Of a DNA stretch of 64,000 bases, positions 37,888-46,415 are shown one piece after another. The translations under genes and the position numbers were made by a program. The stretch is from Azoarcus sp. TTM-91. Lineage in GTDB: Bacteria; Pseudomonadota; Gammaproteobacteria; Burkholderiales; Rhodocyclaceae. The notes beneath the pieces are model-generated. The model had not been told where the DNA came from, did not search any database, and was given only the letters and a program-made list of their open reading frames with translations. The stretch lies in contig NZ_WUEI01000009.1 of NCBI RefSeq assembly GCF_012911025.1, forward strand, positions 22,391 to 86,390, in the 5' to 3' direction. Every line of letters begins with the position of its first letter. Position 1 is the stretch's first letter.

Positions 37888-38347
37888 TTACTTGGCATCC
37901 ACCAGCTTGCATTCCGCGACACCTTCGCGACCCGCGGCTTCATCCACCAGTTGCAGACGGTTGCGTGCGTACAGCACTCCCATCTTCACTTCCTGCCAGA
38001 CGAAATAGTTGCGGCCAGCGCTGACGTCGAGATCCAGCGTCGAGGTGTTCTCCGCCTCGGAGCTCAACTTGTGCTTGCCGGGTGGCACTTCGAGAACCAT
38101 GTAGGTCTTGGCCCACCGTCTGGCCGACGGGTTTGTCGTTGAGCGCGACGTCCATCTTCACGCTCGCACCCATGGATTCATTGCGATAGACGTAGATGTT
38201 CGCCTTGCCGGGTGCGACGGCGAAGGTCTTGGCGCTGGCGTCCCGCTGGGCATCGGCCATGGGCACGGAGGCGCAACCGGAGAGCAAGGCGAGAGCGGCG
38301 AGGGATCCGATCGACTCCTGGAAATGAATGATGAAGCGCTAGGTCAT
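37888..38347 (-). pseudogene. Broken DUF2846-type lipoprotein gene
   Basis: Two reading frames together give one recognisable DUF2846-like lipoprotein. The upstream frame encodes LAALALLSGCASVPM (lipobox LSGC), then NIYVYRNESMGASVKMDVALNDKPVGQTV in pieces. The downstream frame encodes MVLEVPPGKHKLSSEAENTS and GRNYFVWQEVKMGVLYARNRLQLVDEAKG-type sequence to the stop at 37888. They join if one base is removed from a short C run (plus strand) at 38112-38114, giving TVAKTYMVLEV. In addition, the only ATG in frame (38347) is followed two codons later by TAG. This looks like a decayed gene; a sequencing error could explain the frameshift but less easily both lesions. Confidence 0.75.
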
Positions 38348-38543
38348 GCGTTGCCGCTCCTGAGCTTTCCGAGGGCGCAGGACGGCGGCGGCATAATCTA
38401 ATGGATTGTTACGAATTTGACGATGACATGAATCAAGTCGAGTGGGGTCCGCGCCCGGAGCCCGCGGCGTTTGCGCCCTCCTTGCCGGGTGCTAGATTTC
38501 CGCCCAGACGCATCCACCGGATAACAAACCCAAGGAGACGCCC

Positions 38544-39503
38544 GTGACCATTCCTCTCGCATTCCGCGGCACTTTCCGCGTTCCCGCCATCGCCGCGCCG
38601 ATGTTTCTGGTATCAGGGCCGGAGCTGGTGATCGAGTGCTGCAAGGCCGGTGTGGGCGGCACTTTCCCGGCGCTGAACGCGCGGCCGGCGGCGCAGCTGG
38701 ACGAATGGCTGGGGCAGATCTCCGCCGCGCTGGCGGGCAAGCCGGCGGCGCCGCACGGCGTCAATCTCATCCTGCATGCGTCCAACGACCGCCTGCAGGA
38801 GGATCTCGCCACGGTGCTGCGGCACAAGGTGCCCTTCGTCATCACCAGCCTGGGCCATCCGGGCGAAGTGGTGAAGGCGGTGCATGGCTATGGCGGGCTG
38901 GTGCTGTCGGATGTGGTGCATGCCTACCATGCGCGCAAGGCGGCCGCGGCCGGGGTGGACGGCATCATCGCGGTGGCCTCGGGCGCCGGCGGGCATGCCG
39001 GCACGCAGAGCGCGCTCAGCCTGGTGCGGGAGATCCGCGAGTTCTGGGACGGCCTGCTGGTGCTGGCCGGCAGCATTTCCGACGGCGCGGCGATACGTGC
39101 GGCCGAGGTGCTGGGGGCGGATTTCGCCTACATGGGCACCCGCTTCATCGCCAGCCGCGAATCCCTGGCGCCCGAGGCCTACAAGCAGATGCTGCTCGCC
39201 AGTGGCCCGAGCGACATCGTCTATACCGATGCGATCTCCGGCACCAACGCCAACTTCATGGCGGAGAGCCTGCGCAATGCCGGGCTGGACCCGAGCACCC
39301 TGGCCGCCGGCGTCGGCAAGGGCAAGCTGAAGGGCCTCTCCGACGAGGCGCGGGCCTGGCGCGATGTGTGGAGCGCCGGTCACGGCGTCGCCACCATCCA
39401 CGATGTGCCGACGGTGGCCGGACTGGTGCAGCGGCTGGAGGCGGAGTACCTGCTCGCCTGCCGGCTGCCGCCGAGCGCGGCGCTGGCCGAAAGCTGGCGT
39501 TGA
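38544..39503 (+). CDS. Nitronate monooxygenase-like FMN oxidoreductase
   Basis: A 319-residue TIM-barrel flavoprotein of the 2-nitropropane dioxygenase/nitronate monooxygenase family. It starts at GTG 38544, with AAGGAG 6 to 7 bases upstream. Family features are VPAIAAPMFLVSGPELVIECCKAG split over the first strand, GGTFPALNAR, PFVITSLGHPGEVVKAVHGYG, DGIIAVASGAGGHAGTQS (FMN and active-site region), LAGSISDGAAIRAAEVLGADFAYMGTRFIAS and DAISGTNANFM. The substrate is not clear, as many members act on acyl or nitro compounds. livH follows 64 bases downstream on the same strand and may be co-transcribed. Confidence 0.9.
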   Translation: MTIPLAFRGTFRVPAIAAPMFLVSGPELVIECCKAGVGGTFPALNARPAAQLDEWLGQISAALAGKPAAPHGVNLILHASNDRLQEDLATVLRHKVPFVITSLGHPGEVVKAVHGYGGLVLSDVVHAYHARKAAAAGVDGIIAVASGAGGHAGTQSALSLVREIREFWDGLLVLAGSISDGAAIRAAEVLGADFAYMGTRFIASRESLAPEAYKQMLLASGPSDIVYTDAISGTNANFMAESLRNAGLDPSTLAAGVGKGKLKGLSDEARAWRDVWSAGHGVATIHDVPTVAGLVQRLEAEYLLACRLPPSAALAESWR

Positions 39504-39567
39504 GCTACCGTCGGCACCAGGCCGCCGAGGCGCGGCGGCCCGTCCGGCGCCGGCGGGCGCATCCGCT

Positions 39568-40461
39568 ATGCTGCGCGCCATGCTGACTTTCATACAGGTG
39601 CTGGTGAGCGGGGTGGCGATGGGCTGCGTCTACGGCCTGGTCGCGCTGTCCTTCGTGCTCATCTACAAGGCAGCCGACACGGTGAGCTTCATGCAGGGCG
39701 AGCTGCTGATGGTGGGCGCCTTCGCTGTCGTCGCGCTGCAGGCGGCGGGCTGGCCGCTGGCGGTGGCGCTGATCGGCGGCGTGGCCGGTGCGGCCTTGCT
39801 GGGCGCGGTGCTGGAGCGGACGGTGCTGCGCCACACCCTGGGCCAGCCCGCAATGGGCCAGTCCCACCTCGGCGCCGTGCTGCTCACCTTCGGCCTGGGG
39901 CTGATGCTGCGCGGCGGCGTCACCGCGGTGCCGGCCGCCAGCCACGGCATGTTCGCCCTGCCGCTACCCTGGGCGGATGCGGTGGTCCGCCTCGGTCCGC
40001 TGAGCCTGCCCGGCGGCCAGTTGCTGGTGATGGCCGTCACCGCGCTGGCGGCGGCGGCGCTCAGCCTGTTCTTCCGCTACAGCCGCAGCGGCCTCGCGCT
40101 GCGTGCCTGCGCCGAGGATGCCCGCAGCGCGGCGCTGATGGGGGTGCCGGTGGCGCGCATGCACACCCTGGCCTGGGCGCTGGGGGCGGCGCTGGCGGCG
40201 CTGGCCGGGGTGCTGCTGGCGCCCATCACCTTCGTCCATCTCAACATGGGCTTCATTGCGCTGAAGGCTTTTCCGGCAGCGGTGCTGGGCGGCCTCACCA
40301 GCCTGCCGGGCGCGCTGGCCGGCGGCGTGTTCCTCGGCGTGGTCGAGGCGCTGGCCGGGCTGGTGCTGCCGGAAGGGACCAAGGATGTGGTGCCTTATCT
40401 GCTGCTGCTGGCGGCGCTGCTGCTGTTTCCGGCCGGTTTCGGCGCGCGGCGGGCGGCCTGA
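39568..40461 (+). CDS. livH: Branched-chain amino acid-type ABC transporter permease LivH-like
   Basis: A 297-residue membrane protein with about eight segments. The N-terminus reads VSGVAMGCVYGLVALSFVLIYKAADTVSFMQGELLMVGAF, and the EAA-like loop is RYSRSGLALRACAEDARSAALMGVPV; both are hallmarks of LivH. The C-terminal AAVLGGLTSLPGALAGGVFLGVVEALAG also matches. ATG 39568 is used; ATG 39580 is an equally plausible start since neither has a clear ribosome site. It forms an HAAT-family importer channel with the downstream LivM-like protein. No LivG/LivF ATPase genes are present here. Confidence 0.92.
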   Translation: MLRAMLTFIQVLVSGVAMGCVYGLVALSFVLIYKAADTVSFMQGELLMVGAFAVVALQAAGWPLAVALIGGVAGAALLGAVLERTVLRHTLGQPAMGQSHLGAVLLTFGLGLMLRGGVTAVPAASHGMFALPLPWADAVVRLGPLSLPGGQLLVMAVTALAAAALSLFFRYSRSGLALRACAEDARSAALMGVPVARMHTLAWALGAALAALAGVLLAPITFVHLNMGFIALKAFPAAVLGGLTSLPGALAGGVFLGVVEALAGLVLPEGTKDVVPYLLLLAALLLFPAGFGARRAA

Positions 40462-40464
40462 GGC

Positions 40465-41505
40465 ATGGGCGTTCCGGTGAGACCCAGCCGGGCCGATGCG
40501 GCGGACATGGCTGCGCGCGATGATCTGCCCCGCACGGCTGCAGGCGCCCGCGCCTCGGTACGCCGCGCGCTGGCCGGCTTCGCCCTTGCCGCCCTTGCGC
40601 TCGCGCTCGCCTGCCTGCTGCTCGGCACCGACTACGCGCTGGGCCAGGCCACGCTGGTGGCGACCTATGCCATCGCCGGGCTGGGCGTGGTGCTCATCGT
40701 CGGCCAGGCGGGGCAGATCGTGCTCGGCCAGGGCGCGCTGGTGGCGCTGGGCGCCTACGCGGAATGCCTGCTGGCGGCGGCTGGCTGGCCGCCGCTGTTG
40801 TCGCTGCCGGCGGCGGTGGCGCTGGGCGCCTGCGGCGGCGCGGTCGCAAGCCTGCCGGCGCGGCGCCTGGGCGGGCTCTATTTCGGCATGAGCACGCTGG
40901 CTTTCGCGCTGGTGGTGGAAGAGGTGCTGACGCGCTGGACTTCGCTGACCCAGGGCGCCGCCGGCATGCTGGTGCCGGCCTTCGGCTGGGGCGGCTGGCG
41001 CGCACAGACGCCGCTCGCCCAGTTCGTCGTCAGCCTGGCCGCGCTGGCGCTGGCCTGGATGGCCTGCCGCAGGCTGCTGCGCTCGCGGCTGGGCCGGGCG
41101 TGGCGGGCGGTTCGGGAGGACGAGGCGGCGGCGGCCGCCTGCGGCGTCGATCTGGCGCGGGCGAAGTCGGCGGCCTTCATCCTCGGTGGCGGCGTGTCCG
41201 CCTTTGGCGGCGCCTTCTACGCGCACTGGATAGGCTTCATCAGCCCTGAGCAGTTCGGCCTGATGCTGTCCTTCGAGTTGCTGATGCTGGTCTTCCTCGG
41301 CGGCGTCGGCCGCCTGTCCGGCGCGCTGTGGGGTGCGCTGGTGATCGTCTCGGTGCCGCAGCTGATCGCGGTGGCGCGGGATGCGCTGCCGGGCGAGGGC
41401 GTGGGCAGCGCCGGGCTGGAGACGGCGCTGTTCGGCGTGGTCATCGTCGCGGTGGTGCTGTGGCGCTTGCGAGGTGAAAAGCGGCGCGGCGGCAGCCTAC
41501 GGTAG
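40465..41505 (+). CDS. livM: Branched-chain amino acid-type ABC transporter permease LivM-like
   Basis: A 346-residue membrane protein following livH by 3 bases. After a hydrophilic N-terminal extension of about 30 residues, the first segment starts at LAGFALAALALALACLLL. LivM features are ATYAIAGLGVVLIVGQAGQIVLGQGALVALGAY, AVREDEAAAAACGVDLARAKSAAF, GGVSAFGGAFYAHWIGFISPEQF and FELLMLVFLGGVGRLSGALWG. It pairs with LivH. The extension is longer than usual and an internal ATG at 40507 could be the true start. Confidence 0.92.
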   Translation: MGVPVRPSRADAADMAARDDLPRTAAGARASVRRALAGFALAALALALACLLLGTDYALGQATLVATYAIAGLGVVLIVGQAGQIVLGQGALVALGAYAECLLAAAGWPPLLSLPAAVALGACGGAVASLPARRLGGLYFGMSTLAFALVVEEVLTRWTSLTQGAAGMLVPAFGWGGWRAQTPLAQFVVSLAALALAWMACRRLLRSRLGRAWRAVREDEAAAAACGVDLARAKSAAFILGGGVSAFGGAFYAHWIGFISPEQFGLMLSFELLMLVFLGGVGRLSGALWGALVIVSVPQLIAVARDALPGEGVGSAGLETALFGVVIVAVVLWRLRGEKRRGGSLR

Positions 41506-41574
41506 GTACGCATGCGGAGGCGGGGGGCGATGCCGGATAATTCGCCTTCCCCGTGATCGTCTTCCTTGCCGCCG

Positions 41575-42741
41575 ATGTCTGCCGCTCGCGCTCTTTTCCT
41601 CGCCTGTTTCCTGTTGGGCAGCCTGCTGCCCGCCGCCCATGCCGCCACGCCCGGCGTTTCCGACCGCGAGATCGTGGTCGGCAGCATTCTCGACCTTTCC
41701 GGCCCCGCCGCCCTGCTGGGCGCGCCGGTGCGCGACGGCATGCTGCTGCGCTTCGAGGATGCCAACGCCGCCGGCGGGGTGCATGGCCGCAAGCTGCGGC
41801 TGGTGGTGGAGGATGCCGGCTACGACCCCAAGCGCGGCGTGCTGGCGGCGCGCAAGCTGCTGCAGCGCGACCAGGTGTTCGCTTTCCTCGCCAACCTCGG
41901 CACGCCGGTGGTGATGGCCACCATGCAGGCCATCGTCGATGCCGGCCGCCTGCACCTCTTCCCCTTCTCGCCGCACGAATCCACCTACAGCCCGCTGCAC
42001 CCGCTCAAGTTCCAGATGTTCCCGCCCTACCAGGACTACATGGAGGCGGCCACCCGCCACATGGTGAAGTCGCGCGGCTACAGCCGGGCCTGCCTGCTCT
42101 ACCAGGACGACGACTACGGCCTGGAGGTGATGAAGGGCGTGGAAAGCGGCCTCGCCAAGCTGGGCCAGCGCCTGGTGGAGCGCACCGCATACAAGCGCGG
42201 CGCCACCGACTTCTCCAGCCAGATCGCCCGCCTGCGCAGCGCCCGCTGCGACCTGGTGGTGCTCGCCACCGTGGTGCGCGAGACCGTGGCGGCGATGACC
42301 GAGGCGCGGCGCAACGGCTGGGCGGTGGACATGCTGGTGAGCGCCTCCGGCTACTCCTCGCAAACGCATGAGCTGGGCGGCGCGGCGGTCGAAGGCCTGT
42401 TCGGCGTCAGCGTGCTGCCGCTGCCCTACGCCGACGGTGCCCCGCCCCGGCTGGCGGCCTGGATAGGCCGCTACCACAAGCGCTTCGGCGCCGATCCCAA
42501 CGTCTGGAGCGTGATGGGCTACGTGCTGGCCGACCTCTTCGTGCGCGGCGCCGAGCAGGCCGGCCCGGAGCTCACCACCGCCCGCTTCGCCGCGGCGATG
42601 GAGCGGCTGCATACCGACGGCGATTTCCTCGGTAGCCCCGGCTACCGCTTCAGCCCGCAAGACCACCTCGGCAGCCGCCAGGGCCGGCTGGCGCAGATCC
42701 GCGACGGCCGCTGGGTGATGTTGACCGACTACCTGGAGTAG
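41575..42741 (+). CDS. LivK-type periplasmic ligand-binding protein
   Basis: A 388-residue protein from ATG 41575, with a signal peptide of about 21 residues (cleaved near AAHAATPG). The type I periplasmic fold is clear: SDREIVVGSILDLSGPAALLG, FEDANAAGGVHGRKLRLVVEDAGYDPKRGV, FAFLANLGTPVVMA, LLYQDDDYGLEVMKGVE, YKRGATDFSSQIARLRSARCDLVVLA and SVMGYVLADLFVRG. It is probably the substrate-capture partner of livHM just upstream. Ligands of such proteins include amino acids, urea, amides and aromatic acids, and the pocket cannot be assigned by eye. Confidence 0.92.
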   Translation: MSAARALFLACFLLGSLLPAAHAATPGVSDREIVVGSILDLSGPAALLGAPVRDGMLLRFEDANAAGGVHGRKLRLVVEDAGYDPKRGVLAARKLLQRDQVFAFLANLGTPVVMATMQAIVDAGRLHLFPFSPHESTYSPLHPLKFQMFPPYQDYMEAATRHMVKSRGYSRACLLYQDDDYGLEVMKGVESGLAKLGQRLVERTAYKRGATDFSSQIARLRSARCDLVVLATVVRETVAAMTEARRNGWAVDMLVSASGYSSQTHELGGAAVEGLFGVSVLPLPYADGAPPRLAAWIGRYHKRFGADPNVWSVMGYVLADLFVRGAEQAGPELTTARFAAAMERLHTDGDFLGSPGYRFSPQDHLGSRQGRLAQIRDGRWVMLTDYLE

Positions 42742-42979
42742 ACCGGGCCGGGCAATGCCGCAAAAGTGGTAAGCGGCCGGACCGCAGTTGTTTCGGCGGA
42801 AGCGGTATTGGCAAGCAAGTGCTTCCAATTGTTTGCCGTTTCCGGCCTTGCTACGTTGGATTACAGAGCGCGCTTGTCTGCTTTTCGTCGTAGTGGGAGT
42901 GTGTGCCTGCCACACCGGCCCGCGGCTTGAATGAATGGCCACGGGCGACCGGTGTGATGCGTGTTTCGAGGAGCACACC
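42742..42979 (+). promoter_or_regulatory. Upstream region of the RcnB-like gene
   Basis: The 238 bases contain a locally AT-richer, partly symmetrical segment (GGAAGCGGTATTGGC near 42798-42812 and TGCTTCCAATTG near 42821-42832). It may hold a promoter or operator. No gene is seen. AGGAG lies directly before the ATG at 42980. Confidence 0.35.
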
Positions 42980-43408
42980 ATGAAGAGCAGCAAGTTGATT
43001 GCCGCCCTGCTGGCGGTAAGCATGATCGCCGCGGCGCCGCTTGCATCCGCCGATTACGACCGCGGCCCGGGGCCTCGCTACGATCGCCATGACGACCGCT
43101 GGGACCACGGCCGCCGTGATGATGACCGCCGCGGCGACTACCACCGCGACGACTACCGCGGCGGCCCGCCGGGACCCCGCTACGACGGCCCCGGCCGCGG
43201 CCCGGACTTCCGTGGCCCTCCGCACTGGGCGCGCGGCCACTACCTGCCGCGCGACTACCGGCAACCGCGCTACGTGGTGGTCGACTGGCATGACCACCAC
43301 CTGCGCCCGCCTCCGCGGGGCTACCACTGGATGCGGGTGGATGGCGGCGACTTCCTGCTGGTCGCCATCGCCACCGGCATCATCACCCAGGTGATCCTGT
43401 CCCGCTGA
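42980..43408 (+). CDS. RcnB-family periplasmic protein, Asp/His/Arg-rich
   Basis: A 142-residue protein from ATG 42980 (AGGAG 6 bases upstream). The signal peptide is about residues 1-24 (SKLIAALLAVSMIAAAPLASA). The mature N-terminal half is a low-complexity Asp/Arg/His/Gly/Tyr region (YDRHDDRWDHGRRDDDRRGD), followed by the RcnB-like domain GHYLPRDYRQPRYVVVDWHDHHLRPPPRGYHWMRVDGGDFLLVAIATGII in pieces. The PRGYHWVRV..DYLLV pattern is diagnostic for this family. E. coli RcnB is a periplasmic protein affecting Ni/Co homeostasis. No metal efflux gene is adjacent, so a metal role is inference. Confidence 0.88.
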   Translation: MKSSKLIAALLAVSMIAAAPLASADYDRGPGPRYDRHDDRWDHGRRDDDRRGDYHRDDYRGGPPGPRYDGPGRGPDFRGPPHWARGHYLPRDYRQPRYVVVDWHDHHLRPPPRGYHWMRVDGGDFLLVAIATGIITQVILSR

Positions 43409-43419
43409 TCGCCGCCGTG

Positions 43420-43439
43420 CCCGGGCCCGCCGGCCCGGG
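43420..43439 (+). terminator. GC hairpin after the RcnB-like gene
   Basis: Arms CCCGGGCC (43420-43427) and GGCCCGGG (43432-43439) with a four-base loop form a perfect stem 12 bases after the stop codon. There is no T-run after it, so it may only slow transcription or protect the 3' end. Confidence 0.35.
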
Positions 43440-43500
43440 TCGCCATGCCGCCGGGCGGATGGAGTAACCTTGGGCCTCCTTCCGCCCGACCGGCCGCCTC

Positions 43501-44133
43501 ATGTCTTCCCCGCTGACCGTTACCGTTGCCCTCACCGGCGCTTCCGGCATGCCCTACGGCCTGCGCCTGGTGGAATGCCTGCTCGCCGCCGGTTGCCGCG
43601 TCTGGCTGCTGTATTCCCAGGTGGCGCAGATCGTCGCCCGCCAGGAAATGGACTGGAACCTGCCAGGCAGGCCGGCCGAGGTGGAGGCCGAGCTCAGCGC
43701 CCGCTTTGCCGCCGCGCCCGGCCAGCTGCGGGTGTTCGGCCGGGAGGAATGGTTCGCGCCGCCGGCCTCCGGCTCCAACCCGCCGGACGCGATGGTGGTC
43801 TGCCCCTGCACCATGGCGACCCTGGCCGCGGTGGCCATGGGCCTGTCGCAGAACCTCATCGAGCGGGCCGCCGACGTCGTCATCAAGGAAGGCCGCAAGC
43901 TGGTGCTGGTGCCACGGGAAACGCCGTTTTCCGCCATTCACCTGGAGAACATGCTGAAGCTCGCCCGCCTGGGCGTCTGCATCTTGCCGCCCAGTCCCGG
44001 CTTCTACCACCACCCGCAGAGCGTGCAGGACCTGGTGGATTTCATCGTCGCCCGCATCCTCGACCAGCTCGGCGTGCCGCATCGGCTGATGGCGCGCTGG
44101 GGCGAGGAGGGGGCCGACGCGGCGCCGGGCTGA
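43501..44133 (+). CDS. ubiX: UbiX-type flavin prenyltransferase
   Basis: A 210-residue flavoprotein of the UbiX/Pad1 class. The N-terminal VTVALTGASGMPYGLRLVECLL is the FMN-binding signature, followed by MVVCPCTMATLAAVAMGLSQNLIERAADVVIKEGRKLVLVPRETPFSAIHLENMLKLARLGV (in pieces) and PPSPGFYHHPQSVQDLVDFIVARILD. The Glu and Arg of PRETP bind dimethylallyl phosphate. It makes prenylated FMN, the cofactor of UbiD-type decarboxylases used in ubiquinone synthesis. It is followed by the LON-domain gene on the same strand. Confidence 0.96.
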   Translation: MSSPLTVTVALTGASGMPYGLRLVECLLAAGCRVWLLYSQVAQIVARQEMDWNLPGRPAEVEAELSARFAAAPGQLRVFGREEWFAPPASGSNPPDAMVVCPCTMATLAAVAMGLSQNLIERAADVVIKEGRKLVLVPRETPFSAIHLENMLKLARLGVCILPPSPGFYHHPQSVQDLVDFIVARILDQLGVPHRLMARWGEEGADAAPG

Positions 44134-44187
44134 GGCTCCGCCCCGGCCCAAGCTCCAGAACCCCGTCACCCGCTACCGTCCGTGCCC

Positions 44188-44787
44188 ATGTCCGCCACTG
44201 TCCGCCTGCCGCTGTTTCCCCTCAACACCGTGCTTTTCCCCGACGGCCTGCTGCCGCTTCGGGTATTCGAGGCGCGCTACATGGACATGGTGGGCCGCTG
44301 TCTGCGCGAAGGGAGCGGCTTCGGCGTCTGCCTGATCGCCGCCGGCAAGGAGGTGGGCGAGGCGGCGTTGCCGCAGCCGGTGGGCACAGAGGCGCGCATC
44401 GAGCAGTGGGACATGGAGCAGCCGGGCATGCTCTCCATCGTCGTCCGCGGCCATCGCCGCTTCCGCATCGAGGATCACGAGGTGGAGCGCGACGGCCTGC
44501 TCACCGCCACCGTGCGCTGGCTGGACGAACCCGCGCCGCAGCCAGTACCGCAGGCGCAGGCCGAGCTGCTGCCGCTGCTGCAAGCCATCGTCGGCGAGCT
44601 GGGCGAGCGCCTGCCGCCGCCGCACCACTTCGACGACGCCGCCTGGGTGGGCGCGCGCTACGCCGAGCTGCTGCCGGTGCCGCTGCCGGCCAAGCAGCGC
44701 CTGCTGGAGCTGGACGACGTGCTCAGCCGGCTGGAGATCATGCAGCAGTTCCTGCGCCAGCATGGGCTGCTGGAAGGCAAGCGCTGA
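44188..44787 (+). CDS. LON N-terminal (substrate-binding) domain protein
   Basis: A 199-residue protein consisting of the Lon substrate-binding (PUA-like) domain only. It opens with VRLPLFPLNTVLFPDGLLPLRVFEARYMDMV, then EGSGFGVCLI, GTEARIEQWDMEQPGMLSIVVRGHRRFRI, and ends in a helical section LLELDDVLSRLEIMQQFLRQH. There is no AAA ATPase or protease domain. Stand-alone LON-domain proteins are widespread and their function is poorly known. ATG 44188 is used; the frame opens at a GTG two codons earlier. Confidence 0.9.
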   Translation: MSATVRLPLFPLNTVLFPDGLLPLRVFEARYMDMVGRCLREGSGFGVCLIAAGKEVGEAALPQPVGTEARIEQWDMEQPGMLSIVVRGHRRFRIEDHEVERDGLLTATVRWLDEPAPQPVPQAQAELLPLLQAIVGELGERLPPPHHFDDAAWVGARYAELLPVPLPAKQRLLELDDVLSRLEIMQQFLRQHGLLEGKR

Positions 44788-44874
44788 GCTTCCTCAAGCG
44801 GGCTGTGGAAGGGGCGCCTTCGCCCGGCTGAGCCCTGGGCGTCATACCCGGGCGACGGCGGGCGCCAGGCCGGC

Positions 44875-45945
44875 TCAGGAAGCGAACAGGTCGGGCGCGT
44901 TCAGCGCGTCCAGGATGCGCCGCACCGGCGTCGGCAGTGCGGCCTCGGCGGTGGCCGCCGCCGGCAGCCAGGACAGCGCCGCATCGTCGCGCGCCCGCGC
45001 CAGTTCCGCCTCCACCGGTAGCCGCAGCGGCTGGATGTCCAGGATGAAGTGGGTGAAGGTGTGGGACAGCGGCGCCAGCGCCTGCGGAGCTGCACTGCGG
45101 ACGCCCAGGGTGTCCGCCGCCCAGGCCGCGATGTCGCCCTCCGCCAGCCCGGCGGGGATCTCCGGCAGCGCCAGTAGGCCGCCCCAGATGCCGCTGGGCG
45201 GACGGCGCTCCACCAGCACCGCGCCATCGCCGCGCATCGCCACCGCGAAGCGGGCCTCGCGCCGCGGAATGGCCTTCTTCGGCCGCGCCACCGGCAGTTC
45301 GGTCTGCCGGCCCTGCTGACGGGCGCTGCAGTCCTCGGCCAGCGGGCAGCGGTTGCAGCCCGGCCGGCCGCGGGTACAGACGGTGGCGCCCAGGTCCATC
45401 TGGGCCTGGATGTAGACGCCTATCTCCTGCTCCGGCAGCAGCGATTCCGCCAGCGCCCATAGCCGGTTCTCCACTGCCTTCTCGCCGGGAAAGCCCTCGA
45501 TGCCGAAGTAGCGGCACAGCACCCGCTTGACGTTGCCGTCGAGGATGGCGACGCGCTCGTCGCGGGAAAAGGCGGCGATGGCTGCCGCGGTGGAGCGGCC
45601 TATGCCGGGCAGCTCGGCGATTTCCGCCGCGCTGGCGGGGAAGTGGCCGCCGTGGCGCTCCACCACCTGCTGTGCCGCGCGGTGCAGGTTGCGCGCGCGG
45701 GCGTAGTAGCCCAGGCCGCTCCACAGCGCCATCACGTCTTCCACCGGCACTGCCGCCAGGCTGGCGATGTCGGGAAAGCGCGCCAGGAAGCGGGTGTAGT
45801 AGGGAATCACCGTTTCCACCTGGGTCTGCTGCAGCATGATTTCCGACAGCCAGATGCGGTAGGGATCGCGCCCGCCCTGCCAGGGCAGGCCGTGACGGCC
45901 GTGGGTGCGCTGCCAGGCGGACAGGCGGCGGGCGAAATCGCTCAT
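44875..45945 (-). CDS. mutY: A/G-specific adenine DNA glycosylase MutY
   Basis: A 356-residue protein, normal MutY length. The catalytic domain has GLPWQGGRDPYRIWLSEIMLQQTQVETVIPYY in pieces (Glu of SEIMLQQTQ), the helix-hairpin-helix LPGIGRSTAAAI followed by the catalytic Asp in VAILDGNVKRVLCRYFGIEG, and the [4Fe-4S] cluster cysteines in ATVCTRGRPGCNRCPLAEDC. The C-terminal NUDIX-like domain (from about 225) recognises 8-oxoguanine, with RRPPSGIWGGLLALPE and LSHTFTHFILDI. It removes adenine mispaired with 8-oxoG. The open frame extends 5' of ATG 45945, but conservation begins there. Confidence 0.96.
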   Translation of the reverse strand: MSDFARRLSAWQRTHGRHGLPWQGGRDPYRIWLSEIMLQQTQVETVIPYYTRFLARFPDIASLAAVPVEDVMALWSGLGYYARARNLHRAAQQVVERHGGHFPASAAEIAELPGIGRSTAAAIAAFSRDERVAILDGNVKRVLCRYFGIEGFPGEKAVENRLWALAESLLPEQEIGVYIQAQMDLGATVCTRGRPGCNRCPLAEDCSARQQGRQTELPVARPKKAIPRREARFAVAMRGDGAVLVERRPPSGIWGGLLALPEIPAGLAEGDIAAWAADTLGVRSAAPQALAPLSHTFTHFILDIQPLRLPVEAELARARDDAALSWLPAAATAEAALPTPVRRILDALNAPDLFAS

Positions 45946-46415
45946 GGGAAAGGGGGCTCCTGCTGCGTCGTCGGGGGAAGTGGCCGCTGGCGCTCGCTGC
46001 CGGCACGCTGAGGCAGTACCGGCCGGGGCGGCTCGAAGTCCGCGAATACTACGCCATTGGCGCCTCGCGGGGAGCCGCGCCCCGCCCTGCTGTCGCCAGC
46101 CCTCCGCGGGCTCCGGCGGGGCAGGCGGCGGGCGCATGGAGAAGACATGTCGCCGCCGATTCCGCTGGAATTCCCTGTCGCCGTATCGGGATTTCGCCAT
46201 TAACCGCGCCGGAGCGTGAAAAGCGCCACGGGTGATGCCAATGTTCTTGTCTAGGATGCTCCGGCTTTTTGCGCGGATATTCGATTGGATTATCGAATCG
46301 GTATGCGGCCGGGTGGCCGCGGACGGACCGCCGGGAAGCCGGGCCGCTGGGGCCCGACGGCCGCGCGTGCCCGGGCGCCAGGCCGTACTTCCGAACCGGG
46401 CTTCAAGGGAGCTCC
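45946..46415. other. Intergenic region with a perfect inverted repeat
   Basis: These 470 bases separate divergent mutY and a lipoprotein gene. The mutY-proximal half is GC-rich with nothing recognised. At 46279-46298 there is a perfect inverted repeat ATTCGAT-N6-ATCGAAT in an AT-rich patch, which looks like an operator or a phage/integrase-like site. The lipoprotein frame is open through it, but the signal peptide and AAGGGAG ribosome site place the start at 46416. Confidence 0.5.

Noticed and set aside
46269..46415. N-terminal extension of the PEGA-like lipoprotein
   Set aside because: The added residues are low-complexity and would bury the signal peptide; the ribosome site AAGGGAG sits before the ATG at 46416.
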